Assembly: GCA_932294295.1 (NCBI GenBank)
Contig: OW028576.1
Location: 45,176,247 to 45,240,246 of the forward strand
Direction of reading: 5' to 3'
DNA from: Alitta virens
Taxonomy: Eukaryota > Annelida > Polychaeta > Phyllodocida > Nereididae
Length of the DNA: 64,000 nucleotides
Of this stretch, positions 45,580 to 56,562 are shown piece by piece. Each line of letters starts with the position of its first letter. Positions within the stretch are counted from its first letter, which is position 1. The translations under genes were made by a program, and so were the position numbers. Below the pieces are notes generated by a model. That model searched no databases. It was given only the letters and a program-made list of their open reading frames with translations, and had not been told where the DNA came from.

Positions 45580-46980
45580 AAGAGGTGTCCAGAATAAATA
45601 CAGAAATACAACAGCAACAAAAACAACAAAAAAAATGTTATTCCTAGACAAGGACCTTGTTGGATCTATAACCAAATTTTAATTATGATCTGTACTGAGA
45701 GCAAGGTGGATTCCAGACAGCACAGTAATCAGTTTCAATTATTTTCTTGCAACTTGAGAGTAGTTTTTACAGTAAAATATTGTTAATTCAATATTCAGCA
45801 CGCCACCGTAAAATCGCTTCCACAAGGTACAAAAAAAAAATCCAACAGCATATTTCTATAAAATGTAATGCTGAGGTAAAGAAAATGACAGTCTACTGTA
45901 ATCTAATCAGTAGATAGTCTTAAAATAGCTGGCAAACAACTGTATTTCCTACTCTTACAGTCAGCCAATGCTCTGCAAAAATTTGCCAGCAAGATGCCGT
46001 AAAAATCTGCAGGAAATGTTTTACAGTGAGTGTAAGTACTTACATTTTTGCAATTACTATTCTATAGATGCAACAGATGATTATGGAATAATTATAAATT
46101 TGTATTTTCACGATCATAATTTCTATAAGGCAAAATCAAATTTTATGTTTTATGTCTAATGATTAGCAACCAGTTGGATATTTATTTCACACTTCAAAAA
46201 ATACAAAATAAGGAAGTCCGGTTCCATTCACTTCGTGAGAGGTTGAAAAATAGATTGAAAGCGAAAGGGAAATTTCCATCTCAGTTTTTGATGCTTTTTA
46301 TTACTACAGATGGTTGCCCATTATAATTGTTCTTTAAAGAGCTTAGTTTAAAACATGACCATCAAGCTGCCATATTACTTTAGCTTACTTTAAAATCACC
46401 CATTTGTTTATGCATGGTTCTGTGCACACACCTTGCCAAGCCTAAATAGAATAATTTCTAATCATTGCCCCACACAATTCTGCTCAAATTTATTACTTTT
46501 TACATTAATATTACACTACAAACATTCATATTATTCAACTGCTCTTTCTTCATGATTTTATACGTGATTTGCTGCCACTGGGAAAATTGACTTCCACAAG
46601 CAAACAATATCCACACTGTGATTTTACAAGTTAATTGCTACATATGAATAAATTGTAACTGGTTCTGTAAAACGGATATCATGTCACTACTGGTAAATTC
46701 ACACTGATCTGTGACATAGCGGCGTTTATACACATTGATAAAAAAAATCCATTTGCAATTGTCAGCCAAACTTATCAACTTGTAAACTTGTTCTTCACTT
46801 TGCAGTGTGTCCAAGTCATACCAAACCACCTACTACACTGGTTTATGTCAAAACCTTGTGCGTGCCGTACTACAACTAGACGACTCATGGAATAATAAAT
46901 ATATCTATATGTCACACTCATACAATCATAAATAACAGCTGCTCTGTAATGCAACTGTTTCTCATTGCAATTTCAACTGT
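43516..46980. other. Non-coding stretch
   Basis: AT-rich, no gene or domain motif seen. A tetranucleotide run of about seven ATCA/CAAT units lies at 45547-45577. Confidence 0.5.
45547..45577 (+). repeat. (ATCA)n microsatellite
   Basis: Seven to eight perfect tetramers of caat followed by an A-run. Confidence 0.95.
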
Positions 46981-47475
46981 TTTAATACACTAGCCACTCT
47001 GTAAAGTGGCCCATAGTGCTCATCCTAACAAAGGTAACTTTATCATATATTGAGGCTGCTCTGTAATGCAGCTCAAACTTTATATTTGCTCACATATAGT
47101 GGTCACTCAGTAACTTGATCTGAAACATTTTCACTCACACTCCGTAACGCAGCTCATGTGAACCTTACTGCAGGGTCGAAAGATGCAGTGGTCACTCAGT
47201 AACATGGACCCAGTCCTCAACACTTGCATTGCCAAGTAAGCTGTGGCTGCTCTATAACGCAGCTCTATTCAATTGCTGTAGATATCCTAAAAAATACTAA
47301 GCCAATATCCGCTTGCATATCAGCCAAACCTACTGACTTGTTGGTCACTTTGATGTGTGTCCAGTCATACATATCAGCTAAACCAACTGACTTGTTGGTC
47401 ACTTTGTAGTGTGTCCAAGTCATGCTAAATCAATATCTACATGTATATCAGCCAAACCTACTGACTTTGTGGGCG
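46750..47475 (+). repeat. Interleaved tandem repeats (GCTGCTCTGTAAYGCAGCTC and TCAGCCAAACC units)
   Basis: Two motifs alternate: a near-palindromic GCTGCTCTGTAACGCAGCTC type, or its variant GTGGTCACTCAGTAACTTG, at about 46990-47270, and a unit ATATCAGCCAAACCTACTGA + CTTGTTGGTCACTTTGTRGT + GTGTCCAAGTCAT at 46765, 47310, 47365 and 47445. Copies of the second unit are 50-80 bp apart. The nearby open frames are translations of these repeats. Confidence 0.7.
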
Positions 47476-47499
47476 TGTCAGTGGCCGTCAGGGAATTAC

Positions 47500-48738
47500 C
47501 ATCAAGGATATCCAGTACAAAACCAAAGACAAACATTCAGCTGATAAAATATGAGTACTGTGGAAATAACCATGGAGCAGCTGTTATTAAGGGTCTACTG
47601 TGGAAAGTGGAAAAAGCTAGAGATGCAGTTGGTTCAATTGTAGGGGCTAAACCCACGAAGCCGAGTAATAGCATTGTACAAAACATTGTACAAAACACAA
47701 CCGGTATCCTCATACGAGCTGAAAATTATATCAATCTGTGCTTGAATGTTGAATCATGGCTCACTGACGATGACACTGGTGAACTTCAAAATTATGGCAA
47801 ATACAGGCTTATAAACAAACCTAGGCCGAATAGAGTTGGAGGTGGTGTCTGTTGTCTGTACAAGGCACCACTTAGAGTAATAAAGAAGGAAATGGTTGAC
47901 AGGATCAAATTTTAGAAACTATTCTTGAAGTTCATGGCAGACTACTTACTATAGTGAACATACATCGACCTGGTTCATCCAACAAAAATAGATATAACAT
48001 GGATGTCTTCTTCACTAAGTTAACCAATATTTTGGCACATTATAGCAAGTATAGATATAAAAGCAGACAAATCAGCAAAGCGAAAATTGGAGAAGAAATG
48101 GAAGCAAACAAGACCCAAGGATGACTATGAGGCATATAAGAATCGAAGTAACAAGTATAACACTCTCTTGAACAAACTGATCAAATCTCACATATCATAT
48201 CAGAAAACAGAAATAACTCTTGTAATCTATTCAAATCCCTCAATTCAAAGTTACATAGAAATGTTAGCTCCTCACTTCCACCGCATGATGATGCGAAAAT
48301 GAGATCAAAAAGATCATTTGTGATATGTCTAAATCTTGCCAACTTGACCCACTACCCCTATGGCTTGCTTAAGAGTGCATAGATGAAATTCTACCTATTA
48401 TGATTCTTGGTGAAGTTCCTACTCAGTTGAAGTATGCTGGGGTGGGGGCCTAGCTCAGTGGTAGCGCACTGGGCTTCCAACCACTGGGTCCCGGGTTCAA
48501 TTCCCGGCCGACCCTATGTTGGATGGCTGTTTCCTCCTTCGTCTCATTGCGATAGTCCCTACCTGTCCTAATTAGCCCATCAGGTGCGGAAATACAGGAC
48601 GTAAAGCCCTAATCCACCACCAGTCGAAGCATGCTATAATTAGGCCACTAAACTTAACCTGGAGCTAGTAAACAAGAACTACAGGCCAGTATCAAACTTA
48701 CCATTGCTTGGCAAAAGCTCTAGAAGCATGTGTTTTTA
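47500..48738 (+). pseudogene. LINE ORF2 fragment: endonuclease, linker and start of RT
   Basis: CLNVESWLTDDD, LINKPRPNRVGGGVCCLYK and (next frame) ILEVHGRLLTIVNIHRPGSS are endonuclease motifs. KRKLEKKWKQTRPKDDYEAY is the linker, and NKNYRPVSNLPLLGK marks the beginning of the RT domain. A SINE splits it at 48439-48621 and the endonuclease C-terminus is deleted. It ends against the GC-rich element at about 48739. Confidence 0.8.
48439..48621 (+). mobile_element. tRNA-derived SINE, second copy
   Basis: Box A TAGCTCAGTGGTAGCGC at 48451-48467 and box B GGGTTCAATTCC at 48493-48504 in a tRNA-like 5' head, then the same body as the element at 31509-31710. Target duplication of 14 bp with two mismatches: AGTTGAAGTATGCT (48425-48438) and AGTCGAAGCATGCT (48622-48635). 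Confidence 0.92.
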
Positions 48739-48839
48739 AGTGATATCTGGCCCACAGGAAGGCCATCCTGGATCGTTGCTCCAGCCAGTGACCCCTGTGT
48801 CCAGCCAGGGAATGTTCGGACAGGCACAGCAGCTCCAAC

Positions 48840-49660
48840 GAACCGTCTGGCCGCTCACTCGGGTGGCGGTGGAGAGCCACGTCTACCAGTTACAGGCAAT
48901 GACCTTTGATCTCTTGAGCCCGGTGGCAGTGAACTTGCGCTCCCTGGGCATTCGGGTCCATGGTTGCAAAAACGACCCGACAAACGACCATTGTGCTCGA
49001 CTTGTTTCGGCAACTGGGTTTCCTTGTCCATCTCGAGAAGTCGGACCTGGTGCCCAGGTCAGCCTTCATATTCCTAGGGGTGCACTTCGACCTGGCCCCC
49101 GGCACGATCGCACTTCCCGAGGACAAGGTTGCTGCCGTGCTTCGGCTTTTGGCCGCGTTCTTGCCCGATCACGTAGTCACGGTTCGCCAGTGTCTACGCC
49201 TCCTGGGAATTTTGAATCACCTGGCAGACTACGTGCCTCTGGGCCAACTGCATCTCAGGCCAGTCCAGTTCTACCTGTTGACTTTTCCACGGGAGCTGCG
49301 AGCACAATTGGATGCCCGCATCCCGTCCGCTTACATCCGACGCCAAGGCAGTACAAGGTCCCTTTGTTTCAGGAAGCACGCCTCCTCCTTCTATGGTGCC
49401 ATGCCAGGTGATTTCCACTGAGTGGCTGCTGTGCAAGTCCTTGTTCCGGCGTCTCCTTTCCCGGTTTCTAGAGTTGGACCTGGATCTGTTCGTCACCCGA
49501 ATGAACAGACGGTTGCCCCGCTTCGTGTCCCCCTTCCCCGACTTGGAGGCGGTGGACTCAGATGCCCTGACAATGGATTGGGACGGGTTACACGCTTATG
49601 CGTTTCCCCCGTTTGCCATTCTGCCCTAGGTCATCTGGAAGGTCGGCGTCTCCAACATGA
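48840..49660 (+). pseudogene. RT/RNase H part of the DIRS/Ngaro-like element
   Basis: RSLGIRVHG in one frame is followed, after loss of the catalytic YxDD segment, by LGFLVHLEKSDLVPRSAFIF and FLGVHFDLAPGTIALPEDK in another (48960-49421). Then STEWLLCKSLF, DLDLFVTRMNRRLPRF and WDGLHAYAFPPFAIL (49312-49629) give the RNase H tail motifs typical of DIRS elements. At least two frame breaks. Confidence 0.82.
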
Positions 49661-50464
49661 TGTGTGTGCTGGTGGCCCCTTGGTGGCCCACCCAGCCGTG
49701 GTTCCAGGAGGCCCTTCATTTACTATCCGGTCCTCCGGTGCAACTCCCACACTACCGTTGGTTGTTGAGCCAGCAGGGCAGTCGCGTTTAATATCACGCC
49801 CCTCAGCGGTTGAACCTACTTGCGCTGCCATTGTCCGGGAACACCTCCTTCAGATGGGGCTTTCAGCGTGGGCTGCAACCCTGGCCTCAAGCCACCTCAG
49901 CCCCAGTTCATTCTGGCTATACCAATCACATTGGCACGCCTTCTGCATTAGGGGTTCTGGCAGCAGACTTCCTGTTGTACCTCCATGACGACTGGGAGTT
50001 GGCCCCTTCCTTGGCAGGTGTGTCGGGTGCTGTTGATGTCATTCCACTGGCTCACCATCCAACGCTCTCCCGGCTCATCCGTAGCCTGTCCGACCTGCGC
50101 CCACGTTCTAGTCCGCAGGTTCCCGATTGTTTTCTGTCCCGAGTCCTCTTGCACCTCACAGAGCTTCGTGACCTGACTTCCTGGTCCCTCGCGGCATGGG
50201 AGCCTCGTCAACCCAGTAGGTGTCCCGCGGGATTGTGCGGTGCATCTGACAGTCATATGGGTCAGATGACGCACCGCAAGCGCCCTTGAGGTCTGCCATG
50301 TGGCGGCCACCTTGACCTATGTGGGAGGCCACCACTCTTTGGAGGATATTCTCCTTGCCGGATGGTGGGCTACCCCTTCCACTTTTACCAAGTTCTACCT
50401 GGCCCATGTCTGCCCCCAGCCTGACAACCGGTTCCGTGTAACTCCGGTTGTCGCTGGCTAGCAA
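49660..50464 (+). pseudogene. Tyrosine recombinase part of the DIRS/Ngaro-like element
   Basis: After VAPWWPTQPWFQEALHLL (connector) the recombinase N-terminal half is spread over several frames (49800-50289). The C-terminal end reads SLEDILLAGWWATPSTFTKF and YLAHVCPQP at 50330-50425, the pattern around the nucleophilic tyrosine of the phage-integrase family. Stops and frame breaks make it inactive. Confidence 0.75.
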
Positions 50465-50519
50465 ATTGCAGTGGGCTGAGGGGTCATGATGTTGTCTGGC
50501 CAGCCTCCCTGTTTGGAAA

Positions 50520-50912
50520 CTGGCTTTGTAAAACTCACTGTTTTACACAGTGTAGGTCCTGTGAAGTCTTACGACATAGAGTGACACCCCTCCACAAGGG
50601 GGATAGGGGTTCTCTCTGTGAGTAAGACTCACAGGACCTACACTCCAGAGTGTCCCACCCTCCTCCCCTCATTCCAGCACTTCCATTTGAGTGACTAGAA
50701 ATGGTGCTGTTCTGTGGGAGATCACATGATGCAGAGGGACCCTCTGGTTGGGAACCCCCCTCGTTGTTTATCATAGTTAGAAATTGTTTCAATCCAATAT
50801 GACTAATCAGGAAATTCGGCTTTGTAAAACTCACTATTTTACACAGTGTAGGTCCTGTGAGTCTTACTCACAGAGAGAACCCCTATCCCCCTTGTGGGGG
50901 AGGGGTGTCAGT
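50520..50912 (+). repeat. Terminal repeat block of the YR element
   Basis: GGCTTTGTAAAACTCACT and ACACAGTGTAGGTCCTGTGA occur as direct repeats at 50523-50565 and 50818-50861. The segment 50580-50644 (GACACCCCTCCACAAGGGGG through ACAGGACCTACACT) is the reverse complement of 50847-50912. This mixed direct/inverted layout is what split-repeat YR retroelements show. Confidence 0.8.
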
Positions 50913-50913
50913 T

Positions 50914-51640
50914 GGCCTGTTGACTACACTTTGATGCAATCGGCTGTAAAAGATAACTAGACAAACTTTCATGTTCACTGCATACTAAACGTATTGTCCT
51001 TTCATTGAGTTTCTCAAGTTTCCTGTCTTGTCCTACCATGAAAGTATTATATACAACTGCGCAATATACAAATTTGATGATATAAATGATTAAGTTTGCT
51101 GGTATGGTCCACATATATGCATAAGCTTTGAAGTATTATCTCTACTTATACATATTGCCTGAAACTTGGATGGGTTAGCCTTCATAAAATTAACATTGAA
51201 CCATTTAACTGCTTGCGTAGAGGCCTGTTCAAGTTTTTATTTGACTATTCTAGGGTTACTGTGTGAGAATGACAAGGTATTATCATCCGCATAACTGTAC
51301 TCATTGCATAAGGTTTGAAGGTCAAGCAAAAAGTCATTTATAAAGATATTAAAGAGGAGCAGACCTAAACGATATCCTTGGCGAACGCCAGTTCTGAGCT
51401 GTGACCATTCGCTTCTTAAACTACCTAATTTAACAGTTTGATTCTGATTCTTTAAGTAGTTCATTATGAATGAGCAAGCATCAAGGGATAGACAACATGC
51501 ATGTAACTTGGCCATAAGCAAGCCATCTGGTAAGCTATCAAAGGCCTATGCCAGATCAACTAATATACAACCGTCATGACGGTTTTCGTCTAAGGCTTTC
51601 CTCCAGTCTTAACTGATACATTCTTACAACTATAAGCTTT
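50914..51640 (-). pseudogene. LINE reverse transcriptase fragment
   Basis: The - strand reads FDSLPDGLLMAKLHACCLSL, GVRQGYRLGLLLFNIFINDF and EYSYADDNTLSFSH, RT motifs with the catalytic YADD kept. Stops occur both upstream and downstream. It is of another type than the + strand LINE at 52435. Confidence 0.82.
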
Positions 51641-51719
51641 TCTATAAGTCAAAAAATCTGTTGAAAGAGAAGAGGAGATGAATGTATATTAGCTGGTTGC
51701 ACATTGCTCTTCAAATAAT

Positions 51720-51965
51720 TTAGAGGTTGAGGTGAGAATGTATTTGGTGCTGCTGCATACGCACTTCAAAAGACAGAAGATGGATTTGGTGGTTCAGATT
51801 TGGTGAGTGAAACTTTAAGAAATTCATTTCATGTGGCTGATTGCTTGGTTTCTGTTGAACATGAAAAAGATGCAAAATTAGTTGTCTGATGTGTCAAGGA
51901 TTTGCTCAAAAATGGTGGGTTCAACATCACCGAATTTGTAGTTAATGATGAGAGAACATTGTCAT
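51720..51965 (+). pseudogene. BEL/Pao RT fragment
   Basis: Reads YALQKTEDGFG, SFHVADCLVSVEH and, after a TGA, VKDLLKNGGFNITEFVVND, which corresponds to the BEL/Pao catalytic box (here VADC in place of VDDC) and the GGF-L motif. About 80 codons remain. Confidence 0.65.
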
Positions 51966-52434
51966 TGGTGCCTGAAAAAAATGATATGTTGTTATATATG
52001 TGAAGTATTGCATGTTTAAATTTAGTATGTTGTTATATATGTTGGATCCCTCATGGATCCAAGATAGGGAGCATTAATTTCCCTACATGAATTGATTGAG
52101 GTTGTATTATGTCACACACCTATTCTCATATGCACAAATCTATAGGCCTAAATCATTCATTTACAATTTCATTCAGTAAAATATTTTTACTTCTTTGTTT
52201 ATGCTAATTTATTTATTGATTAAAAGTCGTTTACCTCTTAGTGTGTATGTGCTTATTCATGAGCAAACCCTCTGTTGTTTACCATTGCTCATGTTCATGT
52301 AATGAACATGTGATTGTTCAACCAATAAAAGCTTTAGTAATTTGCAACCTTGACCTTTGAGGTCATAGGAAGTGGGGTATTAGTTAGAATTGTACTGACA
52401 CTTGTGACAAGTCATCTGAAGAGTTAACAGCTCA
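51966..52434. other. Non-coding stretch, possible LTR remnant
   Basis: ATGTTGTTATATATGT is repeated at 51983 and 52028, and the second copy is followed by TGTTGGATCCCTCATGG, which could be an LTR start after the BEL/Pao fragment. No matching end was found. Confidence 0.3.
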
Positions 52435-54538
52435 GACATACTTTCTTCATTTAATTGGTAATGAATTTTACAAATATCTCACCGGTTACTTACCCCATCC
52501 CCTTACAACACTGTTCAACTATATTTGGGAAAAGGGTGTTTATCCGGATAAGTGGTCTGAAGGAATCATTCAACCCTTGCATAAAAACGGTAACCACGAT
52601 GAACCAGATAACCATCGTAAATTAACATTAATGGCATGTGTGGGTAAAATATTTGAATCAATTATAATTAAACGATTGGTCTTTCAAAGTGAGGCTACAG
52701 ACATTGTAGATCCTAATCAATTTGGCTTTAGTAAAGGCTGCAGAACTAGTGATAATGTATTCATAATAGACTCTATAATATCACATTATAAATCAACTTG
52801 AAAAACCTTATATATAACATTTATAGACTTCTCGAAAGCATTTGATTTTGTCAATCGTACCTTCCTGTATTACAAAATGAGTAAGAAGGGTTATGGTGGT
52901 CGACTAGTAAGAATAATAGAAAGCATGTTCTCCAAATCCAGTGCTAAAATTAGACGGCAGGGTGAATTAGGTGCTAGCATAGATAGTACCCATGGTGTTC
53001 TTCAGGGTGGGATTGTAAGTCCAAAACTCTTTAATTTGTATTTATCGGATATGTGTAAATATCTAGATCAGACATGTGGAGTGAAAATTAATAGTACTAC
53101 TTACACATATTTGCTCTATGCTGATGATCTTGTGCTGATATCAGAAAGTCAAGATGGTATGCAAACACTCCTAGACAATGTAGAAGCCTATAGGAAGTGG
53201 CATTTGATTATCAATTCTCAAAAAAGTAAAATTATGATCTTCCATAAAAATGAACAAAATATTGCTTGCAAAAACTACAAATTTAGCAATACAAAAACAA
53301 TAGCTATTTTTAGCAGACACTGGGAGGTTTCCACTGTTTGTCAGACAACAGGTCTCAGCATTAAAATTTCTAAATAGACTCAGGTCTAACACATGTCCCT
53401 CACTTTTGCAAAGTTGTTATGAGATTCAGACTGAGTTATATCAAAAGGGAAAACCATGATGGCTCACGAGACTTTGCAAGTCACTGAGACCCTCAATATG
53501 AACCAAAATGAGTTTGCCTTAAATAAAACAATTGTGTCCGTGTATGAACAGGCCCATGGCAAGATTGTACCCGCTGAGGAAAGAATTTGTGAAAAATGCA
53601 ATCTTAATCAAGTTGAAGATGAATTTCATTGCCTAATGATCTGTGAACAATTTAATGCCATTCGCAATAACCTACTTGATATAGTTTGTAAATGTATTGA
53701 TAACTTCTTTGTTCTTAACCCATCTGAACAATTCCCAGAAAAACAAATTGACACCCTCAAAAAGGTACAAATGAAATTTTTCAAGAACATACTAGGTGTC
53801 AGGTGTCAAACTTCAACAATAGCTATTTTAGCAGACACTGGGAGGTTTCCACTGTTTGTCAGACAACAGGTCTCAGCATTAAAATTTCTAAATAGACTCA
53901 GGTCTAACACATGTCCCTCACTTTTGCAAAGTTGTTATGAGATTCAGACTGAGTTATATCAAAAGGGAAAACCATGTTGGCTCATGAGACTTTGCAAGGT
54001 CACTGAGACCCTCAATATGAACCAAAATGAGTTTGCCTTAAATAAAACAATTGTGTCCGTGTATGAACAGGCCCATGGCAAGATTGTACCCGCTGAGGAA
54101 AGAATTTGTGAAAAATGCAATCTTAATCAAGTTGAAGATGAATTTCATTGCCTAATGATCTGTGAACAATTTAATGCCATTCGCAATAACCTACTTGATA
54201 TAGTTTGTAAATGTATTGATAACTTCTTTGTTCTTAACCCATCTGAACAATTCCTTCAAACTTTAACAAGTAAAGATACTAACTTAAACTGTGCCCTTGG
54301 AAAATTCTTAAAAATTGCATTAAAATTGGACATAAGTATTAGGTTGTCAATTATCATAGTACTAGAAATTGGCCAGTTAAGTAAATTGTCCGTTACCTCC
54401 TGGACCTATCAGAGTGGTTGGTGGCACATTGAAAAAGCTGTTTCAAAGTGTTTGGATTGTCATTTGTATATATATGCGTGTGTGTGTTTAAATGTTTGTA
54501 CATATCTTGTTCATTGTATTTACTTATGTGTAGACTGA
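52435..54538 (+). pseudogene. LINE reverse transcriptase with duplicated C-terminal region
   Basis: RT motifs in order: DKWSEGIIQPLHKNG, KIFESIIIKRL, NQFGFSKGCRTSDN, FIDFSKAFDFV, GVLQGGIVSPKLFNLYLSDM and YLLYADDLVLISES, with one in-frame TGA at 52799-52801. At about 53300 the thumb is missing and the frame jumps to the C-terminal domain, which then appears twice (53301-53733 and 53821-54255). The C-terminal knuckle ICEKCNLNQVEDEFHCLMIC is in both copies. The 360-codon frame 53456-54538 is a product of this duplication. Confidence 0.88.
53301..54255 (+). repeat. Tandem direct repeat, period 520 bp, within the LINE
   Basis: AGCAGACACTGGGAGGTTTC to CATCTGAACAATTCC is present twice with only a few differences (an extra T at 53305, ATGATGG/ATGTTGG, a missing G in GCAAGTCACTG). 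The two copies are joined by an intact segment coding LKKVQMKFFKNILGVRC. Confidence 0.92.
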
Positions 54539-54845
54539 ATTGTATGTCATCTTGCTTCTTTTTTTTCAACCTTCATGATAGGTGCTCATTATATATCAGT
54601 ATTACCAGTTGTGTTAATTGTACTAGGTGCTCAAAGACACATATATTTATTAGTTCATTACCTGGTGCTGTATATAGTTATTTATGTTTTTATTATATCG
54701 TTTTAGAAAAATGTCATGCCTATATTTTATTATATTTTCTTTATTTATATGTATATATTATTATTTCTTCTCTTCCTGTGATTTTTTGTTATGACACATG
54801 TATCTGCACTGATATTGCATTGTCAATAAAAGAATATATATAATT
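54539..54845 (+). other. LINE 3' tail
   Basis: T-rich non-coding DNA after the LINE stop, ending in CAATAAAAGAATATATATAA, consistent with a 3' end and poly(A)-like signal. Confidence 0.5.
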
Positions 54846-56284
54846 ATAACATTAATAGGTAAAATGTTGCTAGTTACTTTACATTCATTTATATTGTAAT
54901 TGTTTATTGAGACAAAAGATATTTGATTTGATGGTCTAGAATTATCTCATATATTCCATATGTTAAATACAATTATACAGTCAATATATAGTTTGTGATA
55001 TAGAAGTTATCGTTAATCATGGATGTAAGTTATTGTAATATCATCAGTGCTTTGTTAAATAAATCTGTTTCCATAAAATATGCATTTTGTATTTTTTTGT
55101 AGATTCACCAGTTCAGTTCCTGCATGAATAAATAGTGGTTAATTCAAGTCCTGTCAATTTCTTGGGAGAAATCTCACATTTAGGCTTAGCTGCTTCCGAA
55201 ATGTTAAAAATGGCACTTTGTAAATTGTACTTATATATTGGCCTGATAAATAATCCCCTATGATAAGCCAATGCTGGGCCATCTACAGTAAATTTTGCGG
55301 TATCCTACTGTAGAGGAGTTTAACTATCTATCTTACCTTAAAATGCTGTGGTATCATGGTGTAGAGTAGTTTCATGGTATCTACTGAATGAGTTATAGTA
55401 ACTGCCATTTTCTATACCTCAGCTGTAAATTATATATTATTTTACCATAAAGACTACAGTTAAATTCTAAGAAAGCTACGAAAACTTTTTACAGTGGTAT
55501 GCAATGTTCATTTTATGGAAAGATCGTCAACTAAAACAAAATTTATGTACATACTGCGGAAATAATGGAGACTAGTCGGAATATTTGCATTCCAGAAAAT
55601 TATTTGAGGCTAGTCTAAATAGTTTTACATTCTAGAAAATTGTTGCAGAGACTCATAATTACTTACTACCATAAATAAATTGACAATATATTTTACAGCA
55701 CTGAATCTGTGATGTAAAATTTCTGAATCGAATAAGTTAACAAGCAAATGGCATAAAGGACCGTCCCTCAGTGAGTTATACAAAGCTAACTGATGCAAAT
55801 AGTGCGGAGAAAAAGCACCGAAGGTTATATACTTCCTATTCTGAAAAGCATCTTGTGAACACTGGTTGTATATTGTAAATGATGGTAAGTAACATAATAT
55901 AAACTGTACAACACTTAATGTTATCAATTATAGATCATATGCACATTTGACGTATGTTTATTAATTGTAAAACAAAGTAATAACAATTTACTTGGGGAAA
56001 AAACTAAATTTCCTACATTGTATATTTAATTTTAGGCTGACAACATACCCAGACAGTTTTATTTCTATTTTACAAACATTTTATGAATTTATATTGATAT
56101 TATTGTCAAATAACACCGATTTATATCATTAATCGATAGTCTAAGATATAAAATGCATCGCTCTAAAAATATCTAACTTGGTTCAATTGGAATTACTTCA
56201 GTAAAAAAATGGTTTCTAATATCAGTTTAAGCAGAACAGTGACATAAAAACGAATTTCATTTTCCAAAAAAACTTTATCTTGAC
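54846..56284. other. Non-coding stretch
   Basis: AT-rich. A motif with ACAGTAAATTTTGCGGTATC and similar strings recurs near 55285, 55340 and 55400. No gene supported. Confidence 0.45.
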
Positions 56285-56562
56285 AGAAATTACACAGGCG
56301 ATATTCTCAAGGAATATTTTGGAAATGTCCAGGCAAGGAGTAAAACACCAGCCCTGAATTGTGCAAAAACTGCTCTATGACCACGATTAGAAATAATTTT
56401 CACATAAGGTGTTGTAACATAGTCTTCTTTATATAATACAGAAGTTCTCAATTTTGAAGAATTAAATATCTCTGAGTTCCACTTAGCTCGATGCAGATCA
56501 AACGCTTTATCTTTAACAGTTTCAATATAAATTTCAAGGGTTTCTCTACAAAAACGACTCAT
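56285..56562 (-). pseudogene. LINE C-terminal fragment
   Basis: The frame has KWNSEIFNSSKLRTSVLYKE and VKIISNRGHRAVFAQFRAGV, resembling the domain after the thumb of several LINE families in which RxxxAxFRxGxxPL precedes an E-T-G-R-Y box. Here that box has decayed to AWTFPKY. About 90 codons. Confidence 0.5.

Larger units (their letters stand above)
48739..50912 (+). mobile_element. DIRS/Ngaro-like tyrosine-recombinase retrotransposon (degraded)
   Basis: GC-rich island in AT-rich surroundings. In order on the + strand: remains of RT, RNase H region, tyrosine recombinase, then a terminal block with direct and inverted repeats instead of LTRs. Order and motifs match the DIRS superfamily. The 5' part (gag and most of RT) and the 5' terminal repeat are missing. 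Confidence 0.82.

Noticed and set aside
48439..48512. Possible tRNA gene
   Set aside because: The tRNA-like head is followed by a fixed SINE body and flanked by a 14-bp target duplication; the same body is at 31.5 kb.
49422..49988. 188-codon open frame on the + strand
   Set aside because: Overlaps the RNase H and recombinase pieces in another frame; proline/arginine-rich from GC bias, with no motif.
48740..50480. GC-rich stretch as bacterial contamination
   Set aside because: The encoded pieces are DIRS-type RT/RNase H and tyrosine recombinase, and eukaryotic-type elements lie on both sides.
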